The notes below the pieces were generated by a model that worked only from the letters and a program-made list of their open reading frames with translations, ran no database searches and was not told the DNA's origin. Below, piece after piece: positions 17,092 to 25,240 of a stretch of DNA of 64,000 nucleotides. The position numbers were made by a program, and so were the translations under genes. The stretch's first letter is position 1. Each line of letters begins with the position of its first letter. The stretch is from Ferrimonas futtsuensis DSM 18154. Lineage in GTDB: Bacteria > Pseudomonadota > Gammaproteobacteria > Enterobacterales > Shewanellaceae. Location of the stretch: assembly GCF_000422645.1 (NCBI RefSeq), contig NZ_AUGL01000001.1:354908-418907 (forward strand). The letters run 5' to 3'.

Positions 17092-18514
17092 GCTTATTCC
17101 GCCACTGTTCACCCGCATCTATGTGGGTATGGTTCTGGCTCTGGTGGGCAGCGTCTTCCTGACCTCCAGCTTCAGTGACTCCTGGTATGAAGAGACCGAG
17201 GTTAAGGACTTCTATGCGGACACCTTCGCCATGGTCACCTTCTTCCGCAAGAGCTGGCAGATGCAGTCCATCTCCGCCGAAGAGTACATCGGTGCCATCG
17301 ATCTGAGCATGTCTCCCTGGGATACCAGATGGATCGATGGAGTGAATACCCCTCCCTGTGATGACTGCAAGCTGATGGCCTCCTTCGATGACAGTGAGGT
17401 GTACCAGCTGGAGGAGTTTCGCTATCTCGCCACCTTCCCCATCCCTGAGCAAGGGGGGGTGTTGGTGATGTACGACAAGGATTTTGCAGTCTTTGAAAAA
17501 GACCTGAGAGGGATCCTCGAGCAGGATCCGGAAGCCGCCGGCTCACAACTGTTGTACGACTCGGAGTTTCGGGATCTGGACGAAGGCCTGCTGACCATTG
17601 TCGAGGAGGATCCCGACGTTGCCAGCACCCTGTTGCTGTTTGGCCTGATGCTGTCCGCCTTTGGCGCGGTGATCTACCTACCCGCCCGCCAGCTGCAACG
17701 GCAGATTCGACGCCTCAGTCACACTCAGGCCAAGTTTGGTCAGGGACAGTTGAACGCCAGGGCCGACGTGCCCCGCTCCGAGCCGGTTCGCCAACTGAGC
17801 AGCGGCTTCAACAAGATGGCGGATGCCATCTCCCGCTCCGTCGAGGAGAGCCGGGTGCTGGCTCAGGCGGTTCCCCATGAACTGCGCACCCCGCTAAGCC
17901 GAATTCAGCTGGCCAATGGCCTGCTGCGCAAACAGTGCGATAAGCCCGAACAGGTGGCGTTGCTGGATGACATCGACAACTACATCGAAGATATGGACCA
18001 GCTCACCCACCAGGTGCTCACCCTGTTCAGGCTGAACTCTCCGGACAAAGGCAGCTGCAGTCAACAGCCCGACGTAGAACTGGCAGAGATTCTGGATCAG
18101 CGGCTGAAGTGGTTCCAGCAGACCGGCTCTTTGCCGGTACGAGCCTATATCCCCAACCTCCCCGCCCTGGGAGTGAATCCCACCTGTTTCCGGCTGCTGC
18201 TGGATAACCTGATGAGCAACGCCCAACGCTACGGCCACAGCCAGGTTCGCCTCAGCGCCGAAACAACGGCTCAGGGCACCCAAGTCCATGTGGAGGAGGA
18301 TGGCGAAGGGATCCCGGAAACAGATCGGGAACTCATCTTCATCCCCTTCTCCCGCCTGGACAGCAGCCGGACCCAGGCCACCGGTGGGCTCGGGCTCGGC
18401 CTGGCCATTGCCCAGGCTGCCGCTCACAGGATGGGGGCCCAGCTGTCCGTCAGTGACAGCGAACTGGGCGGCGCCAGGTTCACCATCGTTTTCAAGGAGC
18501 AAACCGGTGCTTAG
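17084..18514 (+). CDS. Sensor histidine kinase (RstB-like) of the first tail-to-tail system
   Basis: A 476-residue kinase. A membrane segment at residues 8-28 is followed by a periplasmic region of about 160 residues containing a CDDC motif (PCDDCK), a second membrane segment near 185-205, a HAMP domain, HisKA with AVPHELRTPLSRIQL and HATPase_c (DNLMSNAQRYG; EEDGEGIP; GGLGLGLAI). The vicinal cysteines in the periplasmic part could respond to redox or metals (inference). It overlaps the upstream regulator by 8 nt, and the third gene (ClpP-like) starts inside its 3' end. Confidence 0.9.
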   Translation: MSKLIPPLFTRIYVGMVLALVGSVFLTSSFSDSWYEETEVKDFYADTFAMVTFFRKSWQMQSISAEEYIGAIDLSMSPWDTRWIDGVNTPPCDDCKLMASFDDSEVYQLEEFRYLATFPIPEQGGVLVMYDKDFAVFEKDLRGILEQDPEAAGSQLLYDSEFRDLDEGLLTIVEEDPDVASTLLLFGLMLSAFGAVIYLPARQLQRQIRRLSHTQAKFGQGQLNARADVPRSEPVRQLSSGFNKMADAISRSVEESRVLAQAVPHELRTPLSRIQLANGLLRKQCDKPEQVALLDDIDNYIEDMDQLTHQVLTLFRLNSPDKGSCSQQPDVELAEILDQRLKWFQQTGSLPVRAYIPNLPALGVNPTCFRLLLDNLMSNAQRYGHSQVRLSAETTAQGTQVHVEEDGEGIPETDRELIFIPFSRLDSSRTQATGGLGLGLAIAQAAAHRMGAQLSVSDSELGGARFTIVFKEQTGA

Positions 18515-19478
18515 ACTCCTGGCCGTTCTGGTGTTGCTTTCAGCTTCCGTTCACGCCAACGATTTTGTCGACAACGGCTGGCTGGCGCCGGAGAACCTCC
18601 CTGACTATCTGAACCAATTCCAGAAACAACAACAGCAGGCACGGCTGGAGCTTGATGGGCAGCGATACCCCTTAGGGTTTCTGGATATGGACTTGGAGGA
18701 GCAGCGAGCCTATCTGAGTTTCGATCAGGGCGTTATCGTCGCCGAGCTGGGGGATGAATCCGACGGCGAGCGCGAGCTGGTGATCCTTCTGGGCAACCCG
18801 GACGACCTGGACGCCATGATGGAGGCGCCGGACAAAGTCCTGATCGATGAACAAGCGCAGCTGACCACAGAGGGGGACAACTCAGTCTTCAGGAGCCTCC
18901 TCGAAGATGAACAGAGCGGTGCACGCCAGCAGGCGCTGTTGGTGTTCAATGATTCTGTGTTTGAAGCGGGCAGCAGCAGCCTGAATGTGGTGGGACACCA
19001 AGCCATACTCAAAGGCGATTTGGGCACCAACGCCTACCTGCAACTGCGAACCCTGATACGTACCCACCCAGAGGTCACCGAGCTGGTATTTCAGGATGTG
19101 CCCGGCTCCCTGTTCGACGGCATCAACCTGCACAGCGGCCGGCTTGTCCGCCAGGCGGGGCTCACCACGGTAATGCCCTCAGACGGAGAAGCCTACTCCG
19201 GCGGGGTGGATCTCTTCCTGGCGGGGGCCAAACGTATCTATCAACCCGGTGGCAAGCTGGGGGTGCACTCCTGGTGCTGTAAAGAGGATAAAGGCGCCGA
19301 CGAACTGCCGAAGAGCCATCCGGCCCATCATGCCCAACTGACCTTCGTCCGGGAGATGCTGGGGCCGGAGCTGGGCCCCGAATTCTACTTCTACACCTTG
19401 GAGGTGGCGCCCTTCGACGGCATTCACCTGATGAGCCACGACGAGATTCGCCACTACCTCAAGCCTCAACCTTTCTAG
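18507..19478 (+). CDS. Exported ClpP/crotonase-fold protein (COG3904-like), third gene of the operon
   Basis: 323 residues from GTG 18507, with AAGGAG 7-13 nt upstream. The start gives a signal peptide (LRLLAVLVLLSASVHA, then NDF). The C-terminal half resembles periplasmic ClpP-fold proteins: LKGDLGTNAYLQLRTLI, VPGSLFDGINL, then YSGGVDLFLAGAKRIYQPGGKLGVHSW, where the serine after Tyr is in the nucleophile position. The motif GVHSWCC is followed by an acidic-basic loop. The protein overlaps the kinase gene by 8 nt and is therefore co-expressed with the two-component pair, either as output or as a periplasmic sensor partner. Protease activity is not proven. Confidence 0.7.
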   Translation: MLRLLAVLVLLSASVHANDFVDNGWLAPENLPDYLNQFQKQQQQARLELDGQRYPLGFLDMDLEEQRAYLSFDQGVIVAELGDESDGERELVILLGNPDDLDAMMEAPDKVLIDEQAQLTTEGDNSVFRSLLEDEQSGARQQALLVFNDSVFEAGSSSLNVVGHQAILKGDLGTNAYLQLRTLIRTHPEVTELVFQDVPGSLFDGINLHSGRLVRQAGLTTVMPSDGEAYSGGVDLFLAGAKRIYQPGGKLGVHSWCCKEDKGADELPKSHPAHHAQLTFVREMLGPELGPEFYFYTLEVAPFDGIHLMSHDEIRHYLKPQPF

Positions 19479-20764
19479 GGCGCCCGCTTCAATCCCAGGG
19501 AGAGCTTTGCCCCTCCCAGGGTTTTAGAACGACCGACGGTCAACCGGGTATCCATCCACTGAGCGATGCGGGCCACGATGGCCAGCCCCATGCCATGACC
19601 GGCGTTGCCCCGGCTCTGACGTCCGCGGACAAAGGGTTTGAGTACCTGCTCCGCCTCACTCTGTTCGATCCCCTCGCCATCATCCTCTACATGAAGCCAG
19701 ACGCGATCCCCCTGGTGGACCAGAGACAGCTCGACCCGACTTTGACCGAACCTCAGGGCATTGCTCACCAGGTTGTTGATCTGCATCCCCAGGTACTGGG
19801 GATCCGCCATCACCCTTGGCAAGGCATCGTGGGCATGGAGTACCAGAGTCTGGCCCTCGTCCTGCTGATTCTCCAGGGTTCGGCCCACCAGCTCAGCGAG
19901 GTCCAGTGACTGCCAGTTTGGGGTAATGTTGGCTTCGTCCAGGCGGGCGTATTGCAACAGGATCGCCACCAATTCCTCCATGGCGTCCAGGTCCCGACAA
20001 AGCCGCTGCAGATAACGCTGGCGCTGGGCTTCACTGTTCACTTCGTCGAGGGCTTCGATGCCAAACCTCAGCCTGGCGATGGGAGTTTTCAGGTCGTGAG
20101 ACACCGCCCGGCTCAGCAGCTTGTTGTCCTCCAGCAACTGCTGAATCCGCTCGGCCATATGATTGAACTCGTTCTCGATGGGGCGAATGTAGGAAACCCG
20201 CCCCGATCGTACCCGCTGCTCCAGCTGGCCCATCCCGAAAGCCTGGGCCACCCGGCTGAGGTTGATCAGGCTGCGGATCAGCGGCGACACCCAGACCAGC
20301 AGTATCAGCACCACCCCGGCGTAGAACATCACGGTGAAGAGCTGATTGATGCCGCTCCGCTGCTCAGGAAACTGCAAGCCGGTGCTGATGCTGAGCACCC
20401 TGTGAGTCAAAGGCAGATGGTAGTGGAGGGAGATCCCCTCTTCGGACTCCAGCACCAGGGGTTCACCGGCCAGGAATCCCGGCCGCAGGCTGGGGGGAAG
20501 CACAAAGGCGCGCAGATCGGACAGGGCCAGCTGTTCCGGATTATGCCGGTTCCAGCTGTGGATCAGCGGCTCGGACTCTCCTAGCTCCTCATCCAGAGTC
20601 CGCGCCAGGGATTCCCCCAGACGCTGCACCGCCGCCAGCTGAGTGGACGCATTGGGCTGACTCTCTTCCTGGGAGTAGACCGATGCCAGCTCACTGATGG
20701 ACCAGCCGAGACCGGCAATGGCCACCAACACCACCAGCAGCAATGACAGGGTCAGGCGTTTCAT
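19475..20764 (-). CDS. Sensor histidine kinase (RstB-like) of the second tail-to-tail system
   Basis: A 429-residue kinase. It has a membrane segment at residues 5-24, a periplasmic part of about 120 residues without cysteines, a second membrane segment near 150, HAMP, HisKA with AVSHDLKTPIARLRF and HATPase_c (NNLVSNALRFG; EDDGEGIE; GHGMGLAIV). The ATG at 20764 overlaps the regulator stop by one base (TGATG), so the genes are coupled. Its 3' end overlaps the convergent ClpP-like gene by 4 nt. The order DUF3019 - regulator - kinase suggests envelope stress or cationic compound sensing, but the signal is unknown. Confidence 0.9.
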   Translation of the reverse strand: MKRLTLSLLLVVLVAIAGLGWSISELASVYSQEESQPNASTQLAAVQRLGESLARTLDEELGESEPLIHSWNRHNPEQLALSDLRAFVLPPSLRPGFLAGEPLVLESEEGISLHYHLPLTHRVLSISTGLQFPEQRSGINQLFTVMFYAGVVLILLVWVSPLIRSLINLSRVAQAFGMGQLEQRVRSGRVSYIRPIENEFNHMAERIQQLLEDNKLLSRAVSHDLKTPIARLRFGIEALDEVNSEAQRQRYLQRLCRDLDAMEELVAILLQYARLDEANITPNWQSLDLAELVGRTLENQQDEGQTLVLHAHDALPRVMADPQYLGMQINNLVSNALRFGQSRVELSLVHQGDRVWLHVEDDGEGIEQSEAEQVLKPFVRGRQSRGNAGHGMGLAIVARIAQWMDTRLTVGRSKTLGGAKLSLGLKRAP

Positions 20765-21456
20765 CAGCCCTCCTGTTCCTGGCAAAACAGATACCCCTTG
20801 CCCCTGACCGTCTTGATCACATAAGGCTGAGTTGGCGCCTCCTGCAGCTTGCGCCTCAGCCTGGAGGCCCGAATGTCGATGGAGCGATCCAGGCCGTCAT
20901 ACTCGATGCCACGCAGGGTCTGGGTCAGCTCCTCCCGGGTGACCACGGTGCCCGCCCGATTGGCCAGCAGCCACAGCAGATCAAACTCGTTGTCGTTCAG
21001 CTCCACTTTCTGGCCGGACACCGTCACCGACTTGGCCACCGCGTCCATCTCCAGCTCACCAAAATGCAGCTGCTCCTTGGGCGGCGCATCCGCAGTACGG
21101 CGCAGCAGCGCCTTGATTCGGGCCAGCAGCACCTTGGGCCGTACCGGCTTGGTCAGGTAATCATCGGCCCCGACATCCAGGCCCATGATCTCGTCCCCCT
21201 CCTCGCTGCAGGCGGTCATAAACAATACCGGTCCCCGATAGAAGGCCCGGGCCTCGCGGCACACCTCGAAGCCGTCTTTGACCGGCATCATCACGTCGAG
21301 CAGCACCAGGTCCGGGCTCTCTTCGGCGATCATGGTCAGGGCAAAATCCCCCTGGCTGGCCACCGACACGCTGTAGCCGTGCTCAATCAGGTAATCGCTG
21401 ATCCACTCCGCCAGGGACAGGTCATCCTCCACCACCAGAATATGCTTGTTGCTCAT
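20764..21456 (-). CDS. OmpR/RstA-class response regulator of the second system
   Basis: 230 residues: receiver (VVEDDLSLAEW; phospho-Asp in VLLDVMMPVKDG; YLTKPVRP) and OmpR-type winged helix (VVTREELTQTLRG; RSIDIRASRLRRKLQ; IKTVRGKGYLF). The ATG at 21456 overlaps the stop of the DUF3019 gene by one base, and its own stop overlaps the kinase start. The longer open frame upstream of 21456 is only the antisense-free extension through DUF3019 and is not needed. Likely targets are the mipA and DUF3019 genes of the same operon. Confidence 0.92.
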   Translation of the reverse strand: MSNKHILVVEDDLSLAEWISDYLIEHGYSVSVASQGDFALTMIAEESPDLVLLDVMMPVKDGFEVCREARAFYRGPVLFMTACSEEGDEIMGLDVGADDYLTKPVRPKVLLARIKALLRRTADAPPKEQLHFGELEMDAVAKSVTVSGQKVELNDNEFDLLWLLANRAGTVVTREELTQTLRGIEYDGLDRSIDIRASRLRRKLQEAPTQPYVIKTVRGKGYLFCQEQEG

Positions 21457-21845
21457 CAGAACAGTCTCCAGCCTGACCGGCTCTGTCTGGGCGCCTTGTA
21501 GACCCAGGTTACCTCCACCTTTACCTGCGCCAGGGGCACCGGTTCCCCCTCGCGAATCAGGCTGAATCGGGTGGTTTTGTCTCCCTCGAAACTGAACAGA
21601 TAGTTCTGGCGACTGCGCCCGGTCCAGCACAGCAACTGCTGCCGGTCCCCCACCTGCATCAGGCAGTAGCGGCCGCTCTCCGGGGTCTGCCAGTTGAACT
21701 CCACGTCCTGATAGCACAGCTGCCCCTTGTGCAGGGCAATGCAGCGCTCAGGGGTGGCGGTAAACTGCACCGGGCTGTCCATGCCCAGGGCACTCAGGGG
21801 CATCAGCATCAGCGAACAGCAGAGGGTACGAATGGTCATCATCAT
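21456..21845 (-). CDS. DUF3019 family exported protein
   Basis: A small 129-residue exported protein. The signal peptide runs MTIRTLCCSLMLMPLSALG, then MDSPVQF. The mature part has four well-spaced cysteines (ERCIAL, QLCYQD, YCLMQV, LLCWTG) and beta-type sequence, and the family typically sits next to an OmpR-type regulator and MipA, as here. Function is unknown. It lies 5 nt downstream of the mipA stop and overlaps the regulator start, so it is coupled to signalling; a periplasmic sensing accessory is plausible. Confidence 0.78.
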   Translation of the reverse strand: MMMTIRTLCCSLMLMPLSALGMDSPVQFTATPERCIALHKGQLCYQDVEFNWQTPESGRYCLMQVGDRQQLLCWTGRSRQNYLFSFEGDKTTRFSLIREGEPVPLAQVKVEVTWVYKAPRQSRSGWRLF

Positions 21846-21850
21846 CCCTC

Positions 21851-22726
21851 CTAAAACACGTAGCTGATGGACACGCTCGCCACGGAGCGATGATCTTCAG
21901 TGACGAAGGGGCTGTCACTCACCTCTCCAGGGAGAGACCAGAACCGATAGAAGCCACGGAACACCAGACTCTGGCTGATGGGGTAAGCCACCCCTAACTC
22001 CACGCCGAAAGAGAGCGATGCATCGGGCTGATACTCGGGAAACAGGGTGGTGGCCTCCTCCTTGCTCACCCCATACAGGTGGCGGTTGAGGGTGGCGGAG
22101 CTGTACTCCATGCTGCCCAGCATGTGAAAGTTCCAGTTCCTGACCTGCCAGGATTTACCCAGCCGCACCGAGCCATACACCCCCTGATCGTCGTAGTAAT
22201 CATGGACCAGCCTCATCTGCAACACGTACTGGTTGTCCCAGTAGCGGGTGGCTCGCAGGCCGGCGCCGATGTAGAGGGAATCCTCTTCCGAGAGCAGATA
22301 ATAGTTGCGCTCCATCTCATTGAGCTGGGAAGGGTCGACCCCCTCAATGCGGCTGATGGACCCAAGCAGGTTGGCCACCAGCAGATCCAGCGACCAGTTT
22401 TCCGAGTTCCAGAAGTTAAACCCCAGGTTGATGCCATCCTGAGACTGGTGGATCATCTCGGCGAACAGGCCACCATACTGATAGACGCCACTGATCAGCA
22501 GCGATGGCTGCAGGCTGTCGTCATCCTCGTAACGAAGATCGCCGCTGGAGCCCAGGTAGCTGACAGCCGCCCCCATCTCAAAGTAGCCGCCATCACCACT
22601 GTGGGCAGCACCACCACTGTGGGCAGCACCACCACTGACACTTTCAGCAATGTCTCCCGCCTGGGCGCCCCAGGAGAGCGCCATCAAGCCGACGGCCGTC
22701 CCCCGCAATGCTCTGTTCAGGTCCAT
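21851..22726 (-). CDS. MipA/OmpV family outer membrane protein with N-terminal tandem repeat
   Basis: An outer membrane beta barrel of 291 residues ending in SYVF, with a C-terminal aromatic as expected for barrel assembly. Signal peptide near residues 1-23 (ending GAQA). Just after it is a low-complexity segment SGGAAHSGGAAHSG made by an 18-bp direct repeat (about 22600-22640). It then follows the family pattern of alternating strands (GYFEMGAAVSYLGSSGD; SLYIGAGLRATRYWD; GSVRLGKSW). MipA was named for interaction with MltA in E. coli; other members are induced by cationic compounds. It is first gene of the DUF3019-regulator-kinase operon and divergent from a second MipA/OmpV gene. Confidence 0.85.
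   Translation of the reverse strand: MDLNRALRGTAVGLMALSWGAQAGDIAESVSGGAAHSGGAAHSGDGGYFEMGAAVSYLGSSGDLRYEDDDSLQPSLLISGVYQYGGLFAEMIHQSQDGINLGFNFWNSENWSLDLLVANLLGSISRIEGVDPSQLNEMERNYYLLSEEDSLYIGAGLRATRYWDNQYVLQMRLVHDYYDDQGVYGSVRLGKSWQVRNWNFHMLGSMEYSSATLNRHLYGVSKEEATTLFPEYQPDASLSFGVELGVAYPISQSLVFRGFYRFWSLPGEVSDSPFVTEDHRSVASVSISYVF
22598..22636. repeat. 18-bp tandem direct repeat in the mipA 5' region
   Basis: The unit CACCACTGTGGGCAGCAC occurs twice in a row, followed by a partial third copy (CACCACTGA). It encodes GGAAHS units right after the signal peptide. Such units can change number by slippage, which here would alter only a linker because 18 is a multiple of three. Confidence 0.8.
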
Positions 22727-22912
22727 ATCTTCCTGCTGGTTTCTCTGATTGTTATGCCCCGGCCATCATTGCCGGTGGAACCGATTCGATGGCGACTATT
22801 CTACCCGCAAATCCGTGTCATCCCCATGCCAGGATACATTCGGATACAGAGTCTTGTTCCGCTGGTGGATAGAGTGACTCCCATCAAACAGACAAACACC
22901 AGAGGGAACACC

Positions 22913-23686
22913 ATGAAACAGATTGCACTGCTCGTTACCGCCGCCCTGATCTCCGGCCAGGCCCTGGCAGAGGGCAACACCTACATCCGCAACGGTAACA
23001 TCTACAGCCATGAGGGCAGCTACTTCGCCGGCGCCGGTGTGGTCACCGGCAGCAAGTTCTACAAAGGCCAGGACCACCAGAGCGGCGTCTATCTCAACGG
23101 CGGCTACCACGGTGAGGATTTCAACGCCGATCTGGGCGGCATCAACTACCGCTTCTACGGCGACAACAGCAGCCAGCTGAACTTCAGCGTGTTTGCCGTG
23201 GCCACACCTGGGGTCGACGCCGGGGATGCCGACATTTTAAAAGGGATGGAGGACAAAGACTGGGGAGCGGAGCTGGGCCTCAACGCCGATGTCCACTTCG
23301 CCCAGGGCACCTTGTCCACCAAGTTCCAGCACGACGTCACCGGCACTCACAAGGGGTATCAGGCCGATCTCACCTACTTCCATCCTTTGGCGCTGGGCTT
23401 CGGCGACTTGGTGCCCTTCGCCGGCGTGCACTACGCCAGTAAGGACTACGTCAACTACTACACCGGGGTAAAAGCCTCCGAAGCGACGCCAGGGCGTCGC
23501 GCCTACAAGGCCGACGGCGAATTCAGCTACCACGCCGGTTACCAGCTGGTGGTGCCCGTCAGCCAGCACCTGGACATCGTCCACGGCGCCGCCTACACCC
23601 GCCTGGGCAATGAGTTTGGCGACTCTCCCCTGGTGGACAGCAAAAACCAGTGGGTGACCACCCTGGGCATGACCTACACCTTCTAA
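22913..23686 (+). CDS. MipA/OmpV family outer membrane protein (second copy)
   Basis: 257 residues from ATG 22913, with AGAGGGA about 6 nt upstream. Signal peptide MKQIALLVTAALISGQALA. The mature barrel has alternating aromatic strands (YFAGAGVVTGSKFYKG; SGVYLNGGYHGEDFNADLGGINYRFYG) and ends with a C-terminal TF. The frame is open far upstream to 22079 but that part is antisense to the other mipA gene and is not coding. It is divergent from the DUF3019-linked MipA, and a lipoprotein gene follows 16 nt later, forming a small envelope operon. Confidence 0.87.
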   Translation: MKQIALLVTAALISGQALAEGNTYIRNGNIYSHEGSYFAGAGVVTGSKFYKGQDHQSGVYLNGGYHGEDFNADLGGINYRFYGDNSSQLNFSVFAVATPGVDAGDADILKGMEDKDWGAELGLNADVHFAQGTLSTKFQHDVTGTHKGYQADLTYFHPLALGFGDLVPFAGVHYASKDYVNYYTGVKASEATPGRRAYKADGEFSYHAGYQLVVPVSQHLDIVHGAAYTRLGNEFGDSPLVDSKNQWVTTLGMTYTF

Positions 23687-23702
23687 CCCTGAGGAGAGAA
23701 CC

Positions 23703-24161
23703 ATGAGACGCCTTATGCAACTGATGGGCTGCCTGAGTCTGGCCCTGCTGGTGAGCGCCTGCGCCACCTCCTATGACACCGAGAAATCCTTCTGGACCTT
23801 CGGCGAAGGGTTTGACACGGTGCAGATCGCCCCGGACAGCTGGCAGATCAGCTTCGTGGGCAACAACGCCACCGACCGGGCGCTGGCGCGCAAGTACGTA
23901 CTCTACAAATCTGCCGAGTTGTGCCGCAATGCGGGCTACCCCTACTTTATGTTCACCAGCGAGCGGGTGGACCGGGACTCCGTCGGCCAGTTCGGAGTGG
24001 GCACCGACATCGACAAGGACTTCCTCATCGGCAGCAGCAGCATCGAGAAGCAGACCTCGCTGATTGTGGAGGTGACCGGCCTCAAGGAGCAGGCTGAACA
24101 GGGCGACGCCAGGGTCTACTCCACCGATTACATCCTCGGCCACATCAAGATCGACGACTGA
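23703..24161 (+). CDS. CC0125/CC1285-like lipoprotein
   Basis: A 152-residue exported lipoprotein with lipobox LLVSAC. Conserved-looking core: YDTEKSFWTFGEGFDTVQI, ISFVGNNATDRALARKYVLYKSAELCRNAGYPYF. This resembles the family in which a GN.xT motif is followed by a helix with Ala-Glu-Cys; function is not known. It is 16 nt after the mipA-type gene and ends before a weak terminator. Confidence 0.75.
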   Translation: MRRLMQLMGCLSLALLVSACATSYDTEKSFWTFGEGFDTVQIAPDSWQISFVGNNATDRALARKYVLYKSAELCRNAGYPYFMFTSERVDRDSVGQFGVGTDIDKDFLIGSSSIEKQTSLIVEVTGLKEQAEQGDARVYSTDYILGHIKIDD

Positions 24162-24176
24162 CCCCTCTGATGTCAG

Positions 24177-24198
24177 GCCGCCTTCGGGCGGCTTGTGT
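24177..24198 (+). terminator. Probable terminator after the lipoprotein
   Basis: Stem GCCGCC (24177-24182), tetraloop TTCG, stem GGCGGC (24187-24192), then a short broken T run (TTGTGT). The stem is strong but the T tract is weak. Confidence 0.6.
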
Positions 24199-24360
24199 CG
24201 TTAAACAGCCCCGCATTCTCAACCTCTTACAGGCCCCGGGGCTCCATCAGGAGGCGTTCCGGCCCCTTCAAGCCGCTTCAGTCCCCAAACCGCAGTTTGG
24301 GACACGTTCTTCCTCCGAGCCCGGGATACTCTTCCATCAAACCCCAATCGAGTCATCGCC

Positions 24361-24588
24361 ATGCAGGCACTTGTCGCCGTCAATCTGCTGTTTGCCCTGG
24401 CTCTGGGCTTCTTTCTGCTGTTGCCGGTCACCTCCAACTGGGCCTGGCTGGGACTGATTGTCGGCTGGTGTGTCGCCGAAGGCTGGCTGACGAAAGACGC
24501 CAACCTGAAGTGGTGGCACTTTGGCTTGTTGTTTCTGGTACTGGGCGCACTGGAGTGGTTCCTGGTGCTGCATTTTGGAGGCCAATGA
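24361..24588 (+). CDS. Small two-segment membrane protein, unknown function
   Basis: A 75-residue product with three hydrophobic stretches (residues 1-22, 27-44, 54-72) and no recognised domain. Its stop overlaps the start of the next small gene (CAATGATG), a typical operon junction, which supports both being real. Codon use resembles that of the neighbours. I do not recognise a family. Confidence 0.55.
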   Translation: MQALVAVNLLFALALGFFLLLPVTSNWAWLGLIVGWCVAEGWLTKDANLKWWHFGLLFLVLGALEWFLVLHFGGQ

Positions 24589-24767
24589 TGTTCTGGAAAA
24601 TCGTCGGTACACTGTTGCTGCTGTGGGCGGGCTGGGATCTGGCCCAGGGGTACACCTACCTGTTTGACCGGGTCTATCGGGAAGCGGAGCCCCTGCTCTA
24701 CTGGAGCGCCATTGCCGCCTGGACCGCATTGGGATTCAGCTGTTTCTTCAGCTGGCACAGACACTGA
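24585..24767 (+). CDS. Small membrane protein, unknown function
   Basis: A 60-residue product (MMFWKIVGTLLLLWAGWDLAQGYTYL...) with two hydrophobic segments separated by a charged stretch (DRVYREAEP) and a C-terminal HRH. Two in-frame ATGs (24585 and 24588) overlap the stop of the preceding small gene; GGAGG sits about 7 nt before. The DUF2141 gene follows after 29 nt. No family recognised. Confidence 0.5.
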   Translation: MMFWKIVGTLLLLWAGWDLAQGYTYLFDRVYREAEPLLYWSAIAAWTALGFSCFFSWHRH

Positions 24768-24796
24768 TCTTGAACCTTTGAGGAGGGAGACTCTCT

Positions 24797-25231
24797 ATGA
24801 CCAACCAAGCTCTGGGACTGACGCTATTTACCCTATTGCTTTCCCTGCCGGCCAAGTCGGCGGATCTGACCATCTCCGTCGAATCGATCCGCAACCAGCA
24901 GGGTGCCCTGCTGCTGGCGCTGTTCGACAACCCGAAAGCCTACGACAGCCTGGATGAGCATAGCGCGGTGGCCAGCCTGGCGCTCAGACCCATGGCCGGC
25001 GGCAACACAGTGACCTTGAGGGATCTGCCCCCGGGGGAGTATGTAATTACCGCCCTGCACGATGAAAACCGCAACGAGCAGCTGGACACCAACAAGCGCG
25101 GGTTCCCCGTTGAGGGCTATGGCTACTCCCGCAATGCCGGTGCCCTGAAGACGCCCAAATTTTCTGAGGCAGTGTTCTCCCTGACTCCGGGCAATGCCAC
25201 TCAGTCCATTAAGCTCATCTACATCAAATAG
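24797..25231 (+). CDS. DUF2141 domain exported protein
   Basis: 144 residues with signal peptide (ending LPAKSA). The mature domain has the DUF2141 pattern: LTISVESIRNQQGALLLALFD, LPPGEYVITALHDENRNEQLDTN, then FPVEGYGYSRNA. This is a small beta-sandwich of unknown function, often found beside lipid- or carotenoid-related hydroxylases. GAGGAG at 24781 precedes the ATG. It is 9 nt before the sterol-desaturase-type gene, so the two probably act together. Confidence 0.85.
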   Translation: MTNQALGLTLFTLLLSLPAKSADLTISVESIRNQQGALLLALFDNPKAYDSLDEHSAVASLALRPMAGGNTVTLRDLPPGEYVITALHDENRNEQLDTNKRGFPVEGYGYSRNAGALKTPKFSEAVFSLTPGNATQSIKLIYIK

Positions 25232-25240
25232 GAATGCGCC

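Noticed and set aside
22079..22912. Long plus-strand open frame upstream of the second MipA gene
   Set aside because: It is the antisense frame of the first mipA gene; it has no signal or domain and the true start with a Shine-Dalgarno and signal peptide is ATG 22913.
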